Part shown: piece by piece, positions 17,572 to 25,437 of the stretch
Layout: each line of letters opens with the position of its first letter
How positions within the stretch are numbered: the first letter of the stretch is position 1
DNA from: Candidatus Limicola stercorigallinarum
Lineage (GTDB): Bacteria; Actinomycetota; Coriobacteriia; Coriobacteriales; Coriobacteriaceae
DNA: 64,000 nucleotides
Assembly (NCBI GenBank): GCA_018711625.1
Contig: DVID01000014.1
Coordinates: 1 to 64,000, forward strand
Direction of reading: 5' to 3'
Notes under the pieces: model-generated
What the model saw: the letters and a program-made list of their open reading frames with translations, nothing else
Told to the model about the DNA's origin: nothing
Databases searched by the model: none
Position numbers and translations under genes: made by a program

Positions 17572-18867
17572 CTATACCTCCTCAAGGTATACGCTGCCGC
17601 CCAGGGTGCGCAGGTCATTAAAGAAGAGCGGATAGGATTTCCTCACCGCTTGAGCTCCGGTGATAACCACATCGTCCGCACAGCGCATGGCAACAATTGA
17701 GGCCATCATGGCAATGCGATGATCGTTGCAGGCGTCCACCGTGCCTCCGGCGAGCTCTGGCTGTCCGTCAATGACGAGGTCATCGCCCTTGATGGCGACA
17801 TGGGCTCCCAGCTGTACGAGGGTACTGGTGACCGTTTCAAGCCGATCGGATTCTTTGAGGCGCAGGCGCGCGCAGTCTTCAATGACCGAGCGCCCTTCTG
17901 CCACCGAAGCAACAGCGGCGATGATGGGCACCAGGTCTGGGATATCGTGCGCACTCATGGTAAAGCCCACAAGTTTGTCGGGCTGGACGGTTGCCGACGA
18001 GGTGGTGCGCTTGATGCGTGCGCCAAAGCGCGAGAGTGCGCCCAAAATGTTACGGTCGCCCTGTGAGGATGAGAGCGAAAGCCCGGTGACCGTGATGGGG
18101 GAGCGACCCATGGCGCCAGCACAGAGCCAGAACGCGGCGTTCGACCAATCGCCTTCCACGGCAACAGTATGGGGTGATTTGTAACCAGAGCCTTCGATGG
18201 TATAGACGGTCATGCGTTCAGTACCGTCGGTGGATGTTTGCTCAGAGACCTTCACACCAAAAGCCTTGAGCGCATCAACCGTGATATTGACATACGGTTT
18301 GCTCTCGATGCGCCCATGAACACGAATGACCGTCGTGCGGCCCATGAAGGGGGCGGCGAGCATGATGCCTGAGATATATTGCGAGCTCACATTGCCGGGA
18401 AGCTCAAACACACCGGGACGAAGCGTGCCGTGGGTGCGGAGGGGGAAGGTGCCAATGCCTTCGAAATCGCAGCCGGCCACGTAGAGCTCATCGGTAAGCG
18501 GGGTGATGGGGCGCTCGGCAAGACGCGTGGCGCCCGTGAAGGTAGCCTCCGAGCCGAGTGCGCACGCAACGGGAAGCATGAAGCGGAAGGTGGAACCCGA
18601 TTCACCACAATCAAGCACCGGCGTTGCAGGGAGTGCGTCACGGTTGATTGGCGTCACCATAAAGCCGTCGTGGATGGCCTCCACGCGAGCCCCCAGCGCC
18701 TCAAGGCAGCGTGCTGTTGCTTCGATGTCATCGCAGGTGGTGTTGCAGATAACATGCGTGGGCGCGTCTGCCAGGGCGGATGCGATGATTAAGCGGTGCG
18801 CGACCGATTTTGAAGCGATGGCGCCTACGGTGCCCCCAAGAGCGCGGGGGGATACGCGTGCGATCAT
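17572..18867 (-). CDS. aroA: 3-phosphoshikimate 1-carboxyvinyltransferase (EPSP synthase)
   Basis: Joins shikimate-3-phosphate and PEP (431 aa, the target of glyphosate). Visible motifs are ASKSVAHRLIIASALA (Lys20 region), LDCGESGSTFRFMLPVA, SSQYISGIMLAAPFM, VEGDWSNAAFWLCAGAM, and ARLRLKESDRLETV near the C-terminus. The DCGESGSTFR segment resembles the class II GNSGTT motif more than class I GNAGTA, so glyphosate behaviour may differ from E. coli AroA; that is inference. ATG at 18867 overlaps the aroB stop by 4 bp. Confidence 0.96.
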   Translation of the reverse strand: MIARVSPRALGGTVGAIASKSVAHRLIIASALADAPTHVICNTTCDDIEATARCLEALGARVEAIHDGFMVTPINRDALPATPVLDCGESGSTFRFMLPVACALGSEATFTGATRLAERPITPLTDELYVAGCDFEGIGTFPLRTHGTLRPGVFELPGNVSSQYISGIMLAAPFMGRTTVIRVHGRIESKPYVNITVDALKAFGVKVSEQTSTDGTERMTVYTIEGSGYKSPHTVAVEGDWSNAAFWLCAGAMGRSPITVTGLSLSSSQGDRNILGALSRFGARIKRTTSSATVQPDKLVGFTMSAHDIPDLVPIIAAVASVAEGRSVIEDCARLRLKESDRLETVTSTLVQLGAHVAIKGDDLVIDGQPELAGGTVDACNDHRIAMMASIVAMRCADDVVITGAQAVRKSYPLFFNDLRTLGGSVYLEEV

Positions 18868-19964
18868 TTACCCTCACCTCGCTGGGCAGCAATGCCTTCG
18901 GCAATAATGGCGTGGAAGTCATCAAGATCGGTGGGAACGATGGAACAGGCACCAATCTCTGCGGGGATGACGAGGTCGATAGCAGAGCCACTGCGCTTCT
19001 TATCGTGCAGGGCAACCTGATAGAGCACGTCGGCTTCGTGGGTGCAGCGCGTTTCAAGTCCATGGAGCTTGCACAGCTCCTCAATACGTGTGGGCACCTT
19101 GGGGTTGCACATGCCTCTGTCTGCTGCGGCATGCGCGATGAGGCTCATGCCCATGGCAACGCAGGTGCCGTGACCCGTTTGGTAGTTATCACAGGCCTCA
19201 ATGGCATGGCCGATGCTGTGGCCAAAGTTGAGCAGCTTGCGGGCGCTTGTTTCGCGCTCGTCCATCTGAACCACGTTGCGCTTGATCTGCACATTCCGCG
19301 CAATGATGGGCTCCACGGCTGCGGGATATGTCATCAGAAGGTCATAGGTGAGGGGCGTCTCTTCCAAATAGGAGAAGAGTTCGGGGTCGGCAATAACGCC
19401 GTGCTTGATAACCTCTCCGCAACCATCGGCAAACTGCTCGGGCGTGAGCGTGGCCAAGCAGCCAATGTCGGCAAGCACCAGGCTGGGCTGCCAGAAGGCG
19501 CCGGCAAGGTTCTTACCGCCGGCAAGGTCAATGGCGGTTTTCCCGCCCACCGAGGAGTCCACCATCGCAAGAAGGCTCGTGGGCATCTGCACGAGAGCGC
19601 ATCCGCGCATGTAGGTAGCCGCGGCAAAGCCGGCAACATCGCCCACTACGCCGCCGCCGAGCGCCACCACTACGTCGCTTCGGCTCATCTCGTGCGCCGC
19701 GAGCGCCTCCAGGATGGCCAAGTAGGCCTCTGCACGCTTGTGCTCCTCGCCGGCTTCAAACCAGAAGGTGTCTGCGTCGTATCCAGCGGCACGCAGGCTC
19801 TCAACAACAATCTGGGCATAGAGTGGTCCCACGTTGGTGTCCGAGACCACCATGGCTTTCGTGCCGCCACACACCGAGCGAATCTGCTCGCCCGACGCCT
19901 CAAGGAGGCGCGTGCCTATGATCACATCATAGGGCTTGCCCGTGGCAACGTGGATTGTTTGCAT
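18864..19964 (-). CDS. aroB: 3-dehydroquinate synthase (catalytically complete copy)
   Basis: Second pathway step, NAD- and Zn/Co-dependent (366 aa). It has the NAD motif ALGGGVVGDVAGFAAATYMRG, TSLLAMVDSSVGGKTAID, and the metal ligands in GCGEVIKHG (Glu), LNFGHSIGHAIE (His) and GHGTCVAMGM (His), plus DKKRSGS. A TTG lies at 19970 but is one base from the AAGGAG site; ATG at 19964 has the normal 7-bp spacing. This is the functional copy, in contrast to the degenerate paralogue at 5886-6980. Confidence 0.97.
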   Translation of the reverse strand: MQTIHVATGKPYDVIIGTRLLEASGEQIRSVCGGTKAMVVSDTNVGPLYAQIVVESLRAAGYDADTFWFEAGEEHKRAEAYLAILEALAAHEMSRSDVVVALGGGVVGDVAGFAAATYMRGCALVQMPTSLLAMVDSSVGGKTAIDLAGGKNLAGAFWQPSLVLADIGCLATLTPEQFADGCGEVIKHGVIADPELFSYLEETPLTYDLLMTYPAAVEPIIARNVQIKRNVVQMDERETSARKLLNFGHSIGHAIEACDNYQTGHGTCVAMGMSLIAHAAADRGMCNPKVPTRIEELCKLHGLETRCTHEADVLYQVALHDKKRSGSAIDLVIPAEIGACSIVPTDLDDFHAIIAEGIAAQRGEGK

Positions 19965-19983
19965 GGTCAAACTCCTTTAGTGC

Positions 19984-20934
19984 CTAGTTGCTCGATGCGT
20001 CGTCAAGAGCACGCTTGATGCGGTCACCCTCTGCCAAAAGCGCGCGCAAGCGGTCTCGATCGTGTGCTGCAAGGGCGTCACGATAGGCTCCGAGGGCGTC
20101 GCGCAGGTGATCAATTTCGGCTACCAGGGCGTCGGCGTTGGCATCCATAAGCTCGCTCCACATCACGGGATTAAGGTGCGCCACGCGTGTAAGGTCGCGA
20201 TAGCTCCCTGCCGAGAAGCCGTGATGCTGGCGTGCGGTAGGGCTCTTAACGTAGGCGTTGGACACAATATGCGCGAGCTGGCTCGTGAAGGCGATAACGC
20301 GGTCGTGCTCCTCGGGTGTTGTGGTGCTAAACGAGGCAAAGCCAAGCGGCTCAAGCAGCGTATAGGCGCGGTCGAGCAAGGTCAGGCGTTCTATATCCGA
20401 GACCGCAGGCGGTACCAGCACCATGGGGGCTCCCACAAAGAGGTCGGCACGGGCGTGCGCATAGCCCGAGTGTTCGGTTCCCGCCATGGGGTGCGACCCC
20501 ACAAACGCAAAGCCGTGCTCGCGCGCAAGCTCAAACGCGCGGCTACAGATGCCTTGCTTAATGCCGGCTGTATCAATGACCAGAGGACCGGGCGCCTGGG
20601 AGGAGGCGATAGCGCCCAAGGTCGCGGCGTTATCTTCAAGCCAGCCCAGTGAAGCCTCAGGATAGGCTGCAAGTACAATGAGGTCGCAGGTGGCAAGAGT
20701 CTCGGTGGTAAGCGGCCCCGCCACCGTATCGACGCGAGCGGCATCGAGGACGTCTTCATTGATGTCGTAGGCATACACCGTCACGCCCGCTGCGTGATAG
20801 CCACGGGCGAAGCTGCCACCGATGAGGCCGAGGCCTACAATGCCCACGGTTCTCGGCCCTGAGGTGTTGGGCTGTGTAGCATGAGCTTCCTGCTTGGAGG
20901 GCGCTGCTTGCTCTGGCGTTTCTGCGCTAGCCAC
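19984..20934 (-). CDS. tyrA: Prephenate dehydrogenase
   Basis: NAD(P)-dependent conversion of prephenate to 4-hydroxyphenylpyruvate (316 aa). A Gln/Ala-rich N-terminal tail (1-27) precedes the Rossmann loop GLGLIGGS (34-41). Catalytic and substrate motifs are VGSHPMAGTEHSGY, FTSQLAHIVSNAYV and SYRDLTRVA. No ACT domain follows, so feedback control may act elsewhere. GTG at 20934 has GAGGAG in the end of the DAHP synthase gene, two bases upstream. Confidence 0.94.
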   Translation of the reverse strand: MASAETPEQAAPSKQEAHATQPNTSGPRTVGIVGLGLIGGSFARGYHAAGVTVYAYDINEDVLDAARVDTVAGPLTTETLATCDLIVLAAYPEASLGWLEDNAATLGAIASSQAPGPLVIDTAGIKQGICSRAFELAREHGFAFVGSHPMAGTEHSGYAHARADLFVGAPMVLVPPAVSDIERLTLLDRAYTLLEPLGFASFSTTTPEEHDRVIAFTSQLAHIVSNAYVKSPTARQHHGFSAGSYRDLTRVAHLNPVMWSELMDANADALVAEIDHLRDALGAYRDALAAHDRDRLRALLAEGDRIKRALDDASSN

Positions 20935-20936
20935 CG

Positions 20937-21962
20937 CTACTCCTCACCGTTTGCAGGCTCAATGGCTTCACGGATGAGTGCGATGCGCCTCATGAGGTCG
21001 TCAAACATGTCGGGCGTGAGCGCCTGGGCGCCGTCCGACCAAGCGTGGCTCGGGTCGTCGTGAACCTCGATCTCCAGCGCGTCTGCGCCAGCAGCGGTGG
21101 CTGCAAGCGCCATGGGGGCCACGTAGCGGGTGTAGCCGGTGGCATGGCTGGGGTCGGCAACAACGGGCAGGTGCGAAAGGTAGTGGAGCACCGGAACCGC
21201 ATTGAGGTCGAAGGTGTTGCGGGTGCGCGTTTCAAAGGTGCGGATGCCGCGCTCGCAGAGCAGCACGTTATTGTTGCCCTCGCTCATGATGTACTCGGCT
21301 GCCATGAGGAGCTCGTCAATGGTGCCTGCCATGCCGCGCTTGAGCAACACCGGAATCTGCGTCTTGCCCACCTCTTTCAGAAGCGAAAAGTTCTGCGCGT
21401 TGCGGGCGCCAATCTGCATGACGTCGATCTTCTTGTCGATGAAGACGGGGATGTCGCGTGGGTCCATAATCTCGGTGACGATGGGCATCGAGAGCTCTGC
21501 GCGGGCCTCGCACAAAAGATCAAGGCCGGCCGGGCCCATGCCCTGATAAGCGTAGGGGCTGGTGCGCGGCTTGTAGGCGCCGCCGCGCAACATAGTGGCG
21601 CCTGCTGCCTTCACGCGGCGCGCAATGCGGATGAGATTCTCGCCCTCAACCGAGCACGGACCAGCGATAACCTGGAAGTTGCCGCCACCGATCTTGATGC
21701 CGTTGCCAAAATCGATCACGCTGTCAGCGGGATGGAACTTTCGGTTGGCCTTTTTGAAAGGCTCGGACACGCGTTGAACGCGCTCGACGATATCCATCGA
21801 TTCCAAGAGGAACGGGTCGATTTTGGTGGTGTCGCCTACGAGGCCGATCACAATCTCGTTTTCACCGCGCGAAACGTGGGTCTGCAGCCCTTTTTTCTCG
21901 ATCCACGAGATCAGGTGGTTAACTGCCTGATCGGAGGCAGTGTTCCTCAGGATGGCGATCAT
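20937..21962 (-). CDS. aroF: 3-deoxy-7-phosphoheptulonate (DAHP) synthase, type I-beta
   Basis: First committed step, condensing PEP and erythrose-4-phosphate (341 aa). Residues 1-70 form the ferredoxin-like regulatory domain known from Thermotoga-type enzymes (ILRNTASDQAVNHLISWIEKKGL). The barrel follows with VIAGPCSVEGE (metal Cys103), MLRGGAYKPRTSPYAYQG, IGARNAQNFSLLKEVG, PVLLKRGM and ADPSHATG. The frame is open to 22055, but ATG at 21962 follows GGGGAGGAA. First gene of the minus-strand operon, so feedback control by aromatic amino acids at this enzyme would control the whole pathway. Confidence 0.95.
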   Translation of the reverse strand: MIAILRNTASDQAVNHLISWIEKKGLQTHVSRGENEIVIGLVGDTTKIDPFLLESMDIVERVQRVSEPFKKANRKFHPADSVIDFGNGIKIGGGNFQVIAGPCSVEGENLIRIARRVKAAGATMLRGGAYKPRTSPYAYQGMGPAGLDLLCEARAELSMPIVTEIMDPRDIPVFIDKKIDVMQIGARNAQNFSLLKEVGKTQIPVLLKRGMAGTIDELLMAAEYIMSEGNNNVLLCERGIRTFETRTRNTFDLNAVPVLHYLSHLPVVADPSHATGYTRYVAPMALAATAAGADALEIEVHDDPSHAWSDGAQALTPDMFDDLMRRIALIREAIEPANGEE

Positions 21963-22244
21963 AGTTCCTCCCCGTGCGGCAAGCCGCTCTCGGTGTTGGT
22001 ACAGAGTCAAGTGGAATGAGTTTAGCGTAGAGCGCCCCGTGCGCACAGGGCACACCTATCTTTTAACGTTTTGAGTTCAAGGCATGGGGCCTACTGTGAG
22101 GTGCAGCATTGAGACGTGCGTTGGCTTGTAGCTCTCCGCTGACATCATCCTTATCGCCTTGGCGTCTCTTCTTCCACACGCTTTCAGCTGGTAGAGGCAT
22201 GAGTAGCAATCACCCAAGATTTGAGTATAATGTGGAACAGTCGC
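21963..22244. promoter_or_regulatory. Divergent control region between the aromatic operon and tRNA-Arg
   Basis: About 280 bp without a gene. Toward tRNA-Arg there is a -10 TATAAT at 22226-22231. On the minus strand a TTGAAC occurs upstream of the DAHP synthase gene, but I could not find a matching -10 at 16-18 bp. There is no T-box core or tandem Trp/Tyr/Phe leader peptide visible. A short GC-rich inverted repeat surrounds GTGCGCAC (about 22040). Confidence 0.4.
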
Positions 22245-22321
22245 GTCCCATTAGCTCAGTGGATCAGAGCGTCTGCCTCCGGAGCAGAAGGTCACAGGTT
22301 CGAATCCTGCATGGGACACCA
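22245..22321 (+). tRNA. tRNA-Arg (anticodon CCG)
   Basis: The cloverleaf folds by eye: acceptor GTCCCAT (22245-22251) with ATGGGAC (22311-22317), D-stem GCTC/GAGC, anticodon stem TCTGC/GCAGA around loop CTCCGGA, which gives anticodon CCG for codon CGG. The T-loop is TTCGAAT. The T-stem has an A-C mismatch at its base. The 3' ACCA is encoded. A TATAAT -10 lies 14 bp upstream of the gene. Confidence 0.95.
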
Positions 22322-22331
22322 GCGCCGTATT

Positions 22332-22362
22332 CCAAGCCCTGCAGTGCCCCTGCGGGGCTTGG
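22332..22362 (+). terminator. Hairpin downstream of tRNA-Arg
   Basis: Thirteen-bp stem, CCAAGCCCTGCAG (22332-22344) with CTGCGGGGCTTGG (22350-22362), one G-U pair and a five-base loop, 10 bp after the tRNA. There is no T-run (TGCTATCT follows). It may terminate or protect the precursor's 3' end before trimming. Confidence 0.55.
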
Positions 22363-22407
22363 TGCTATCTCAGCTACCTTGCTCAACGCGCTTTGGTCTA
22401 TCACAGA

Positions 22408-22504
22408 AAACCAATCCATCATCGATGCACTACGTTATTTCGGTCACTTTGAGGCGAATTATCGCCGAAACGTAGTGCATCGGCGCACGTGTTCGCATTG
22501 GTTT
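22408..22504. repeat. Nested inverted repeats between tRNA-Arg and the P-type ATPase gene
   Basis: An outer pair AAACCAAT (22408-22415) / ATTGGTTT (22497-22504) encloses an inner 13-bp perfect pair GATGCACTACGTT (22424-22436) / AACGTAGTGCATC (22469-22481), extended by TCGG/CCGA across a 3-base bulge. The loop contains GGCGA-ATTA-TCGCC, a competing small hairpin. No open reading frame in this stretch looks real. It may be a mobile-element remnant, a small RNA or a regulatory structure. Confidence 0.6.
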
Positions 22505-22514
22505 GCAGCGCAGG

Positions 22515-22600
22515 GGAGCGCTCCATCCATGAAAGCTCAATGTGCACTGCATCAGTTGCGACTGAGGGGGGCATACTATACCCGTTGTATAACGGGAGGG
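22515..22600 (+). promoter_or_regulatory. Control region of the P-type ATPase gene
   Basis: Contains the perfect palindrome GGAGCGCTCC (22515-22524), a TACTAT -10 candidate (22574-22579), and a hairpin CCCGTT-GTAT-AACGGG (22581-22596) whose 3' arm runs into the Shine-Dalgarno GGGAGGG (22594-22600). The hairpin would partly hide the ribosome site, so it may tune translation. No ligand-binding riboswitch is recognised. Confidence 0.45.
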
Positions 22601-22607
22601 AGTATCG

Positions 22608-25415
22608 ATGCCGTCGATGGATGAAGACGCCAAGCAAGAATCACCAGATATGGCTTCTGCTGGTGCCGAGACTACAACCTCACGGCCTGGTGTGCCTGCG
22701 GCCCGTGCGCTCACTGGCCTTACTACCGAAGAGGTGGCCGAGCGTATCGCACAGGGTCACGTCAACGTCAACATGGAGCTCAAGACCAAGTCCGTGCGTG
22801 AGCTTGTGCTCGAAAACCTCCTGACGTTGTTCAACCTCATCAATCTTATCCTGGCCATTTTGGTTATCCTGGCGGGTTCGTGGAAGAACCTCACCTTCCT
22901 CGCCATCGTGGTGCTCAACACACTCATCGGCGTGGTGCAGGCGCTCCGCTCAAAGCGCATGGTTGATAAGCTCACGCTCCTTGCCACCAAAAAGGCGGTG
23001 TGCTTGCGCGATGGCGTTGAGGTTGAGCTGGATTTGGATCAGATTGTTCTTGACGACATCGTCAAGCTCGGGCGCGGAGACCAGATTCCCGCTGACGCTA
23101 CGGTGGTGTCGGGCGAGGCCCAGGTAAACGAGAGCCTCCTCACGGGCGAGAGCGACCTCATCCGCAAGGCTCCGGGGTCCGAGATCATGAGCGGCAGCTT
23201 TGTTGATTCTGGCCTTATCTATGCGCGGGTTATCCATGTGGGTGCCGACAACTATGTGGCAAAGATCAACAACGAGGCAAAGTACGTTAAGAAGGTCAAC
23301 TCCGAGATCATGCACTCGCTCAACGCCATCGTGCGCTTTGCGAGTGTGATCATGGTGCCTCTTGGCCTGGCGCTCTTCTATGCCAGCGTGCATCAGAGCT
23401 ATGAGGTCTGGGCGCAGACGGCGACTGGTACGACCTCGTTTATGGGGTGGCTTTTCTCCGGACAGGCTGAGTGGTCGAGCATCGCGGCCTCCATCCTGAC
23501 AACAGTTGGTGCCCTTTTGGGCATGATTCCGCAGGGGCTCGTGCTGCTCACTTCGTCGGTTTTGGCAATCGCCACCATTCGTCTCGCGCGCAGGCGCGTG
23601 CTCGCTCAGCAGCTGTATTGCATCGAGACGCTTGCCCGTGTGGATGTGCTCTGTCTCGATAAAACGGGAACTATCACCTCTGGCCGTATGGAGGTTGAGG
23701 GTACCTATCCTCTTCCCATGGAGGGCGGTGACGCCCGCCGTGTGAAAGGCGTGCCTCAGGATGTCTCGGCGCTCGACTTCGCTCTTGCCAATATCGCCGC
23801 TGCGACCTCAGCCGATGCAAACGAAACCTGTAAGGCGCTTCTCGACCACTACGGGCCGACCGAGATCCCCCTTGCAGAGCCGCGCGTGGTGGTGCCGTTC
23901 TCCTCTGCCAAAAAGTGGAGTGGCGCCTCGTTTGATCAGGGCTCGTTTGTGATGGGCGCCGCGCAGTTTGTGCTTGATGCTCCCACCTTTGCTACGGTGG
24001 AAAACACCGTGGCGCGCCTGGCGGATACCTGCCGCGTGCTCGTGGTGGCCGAGGTTGAGGGCTTCACCGAAGACGGGGACATGGTGGGCCAGGCTCAGCC
24101 CATTGGCTTTGTGACTATCCGGGACGAGATTCGCACCTCGGCCGCCGAGACCATCGGTTACTTCAACGAGCAAGGTGTGACGCTGAACGTTATCTCGGGC
24201 GATGATCCGCGCACGGTGGCCTCTATCGCGCGTGTGGTGGGTGTGCCGGGCGCAGACGCCTACGTGGACGCTACAACCCTCACGACACCTGCCAAGCTCG
24301 ATGCGGCGGTTGACCGCTATCACGTGTTTGGCCGTGTCACCCCGCAGCAGAAGCGCGAGCTTGTGCAAGCGCTGCAGCGCCGCGGTCACACCGTTGCTAT
24401 GACAGGCGACGGCGTAAACGACGTGCTCGCCCTCAAAGAGGCGGATTGCTCGGTTGCCATGGCTGCCGGCTCAGATGCGGCACGCAACGTGGCCGAGATT
24501 GTGCTTATCGACAACGACTTTGCGGCGATGCCTTCGGTTGTGGCTGAGGGCAGGCGCTCCATCAACAATCTTCAGCGCTCCGCCGCTCTCTTCCTTACGA
24601 AGACGCTCTTCTCGATGGGGCTTGCCGCCATCTGTATCGCGTTCCCGCCTTATCCCTTCCAGCCCATCCAGATGACGCTCATCAACTTTTTCTGCATCGG
24701 GTTTCCGGGCTTTGTGCTCGGCCTTGAGGCCAATCGTGCACGTGTTGAAGGCAGTTTCCTCGTCAATGTTGTCAAACGGGCACTCCCTGCTTCCCTCGCC
24801 GTGTGCATCGCTGCCTGCCTGAATATGCTGGGCGCCGGGTTGTTCTCCTTCACCACCCAGGAGCTTTCCACGATGTGTCTCATTACCACGAGTGTCATTG
24901 GTTGCTGCCTCATCTGGCGTATTTCGCAGCCGTTGACACCGGTGCGCGTGGCGCTCTTTGTTGCGATTATTGTGGGTCTGGCCACGGGTATCCTTGGCTT
25001 TGCTGACTTCTTCTCCATTGCGCGTCCAACCGTTGGCATCCTCGCCTGGCTTACGTTGTCGCTTCTTATAGGATGCTTGGTGTTCTTCCTTACCGCTTCT
25101 ATGTTTGAGCGCTATGAGCCGCGTTCGACCCGTTTGGCTACGGGTTTTGGCCGCGGCGTGAGTGTGCGCACCGGTAAGCGCGGCACCAAGAAGGTGGCCT
25201 CAACGGGGTCTGCACCGCGTCGGCTAGTTTATCGGTTGCGCGACGGTCTTAAATCGCGGCGTGAACGCGCCAAGGTTGCTCAAAGTGTCGAGCATGCCGA
25301 ACGCGCGCTTGCCTCAACCAAGCGTTCCCGTCGTAATCGTCCCTCTGTTACAAAATCCGCTCAGGGCATCAAAGTGTCTATGAAGTCTCGCAAACGCGAT
25401 AGCATGCACTCGTGA
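22608..25415 (+). CDS. CtpE-like cation-transporting P-type ATPase
   Basis: Membrane ATPase of 935 aa. The order of motifs matches CtpE/Exp7-type pumps (mycobacterial CtpE handles Ca2+): N-terminal GLTTEEVAERIAQGHVN, LLTGES, IPQGLVLLTSSVLAIATIRLARR (Gln where many pumps have Glu), phosphorylation site DKTGTIT at Asp351, and TGDGVNDVLALKEADCSVAM. About ten hydrophobic segments are visible, with the last six after residue 650. The final 90 residues form a Lys/Arg-rich cytoplasmic tail unusual for the family. ATG at 22608 follows GGGAGGG. Ca2+ or Mn2+ as substrate is inference. Confidence 0.87.
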   Translation: MPSMDEDAKQESPDMASAGAETTTSRPGVPAARALTGLTTEEVAERIAQGHVNVNMELKTKSVRELVLENLLTLFNLINLILAILVILAGSWKNLTFLAIVVLNTLIGVVQALRSKRMVDKLTLLATKKAVCLRDGVEVELDLDQIVLDDIVKLGRGDQIPADATVVSGEAQVNESLLTGESDLIRKAPGSEIMSGSFVDSGLIYARVIHVGADNYVAKINNEAKYVKKVNSEIMHSLNAIVRFASVIMVPLGLALFYASVHQSYEVWAQTATGTTSFMGWLFSGQAEWSSIAASILTTVGALLGMIPQGLVLLTSSVLAIATIRLARRRVLAQQLYCIETLARVDVLCLDKTGTITSGRMEVEGTYPLPMEGGDARRVKGVPQDVSALDFALANIAAATSADANETCKALLDHYGPTEIPLAEPRVVVPFSSAKKWSGASFDQGSFVMGAAQFVLDAPTFATVENTVARLADTCRVLVVAEVEGFTEDGDMVGQAQPIGFVTIRDEIRTSAAETIGYFNEQGVTLNVISGDDPRTVASIARVVGVPGADAYVDATTLTTPAKLDAAVDRYHVFGRVTPQQKRELVQALQRRGHTVAMTGDGVNDVLALKEADCSVAMAAGSDAARNVAEIVLIDNDFAAMPSVVAEGRRSINNLQRSAALFLTKTLFSMGLAAICIAFPPYPFQPIQMTLINFFCIGFPGFVLGLEANRARVEGSFLVNVVKRALPASLAVCIAACLNMLGAGLFSFTTQELSTMCLITTSVIGCCLIWRISQPLTPVRVALFVAIIVGLATGILGFADFFSIARPTVGILAWLTLSLLIGCLVFFLTASMFERYEPRSTRLATGFGRGVSVRTGKRGTKKVASTGSAPRRLVYRLRDGLKSRRERAKVAQSVEHAERALASTKRSRRNRPSVTKSAQGIKVSMKSRKRDSMHS

Positions 25416-25437
25416 GCCTTTGAGCGAAGGGATGACC

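Noticed and set aside
21963..22100. Transcription attenuator or leader peptide for the aromatic operon
   Set aside because: No short frame rich in Phe, Tyr or Trp codons and no terminator/antiterminator pair could be drawn in the leader of the DAHP synthase gene.
22109..22624. 171-codon open frame spanning tRNA-Arg and the repeats after it
   Set aside because: Runs through a tRNA gene and structured DNA, has no ribosome site and an unlikely composition.
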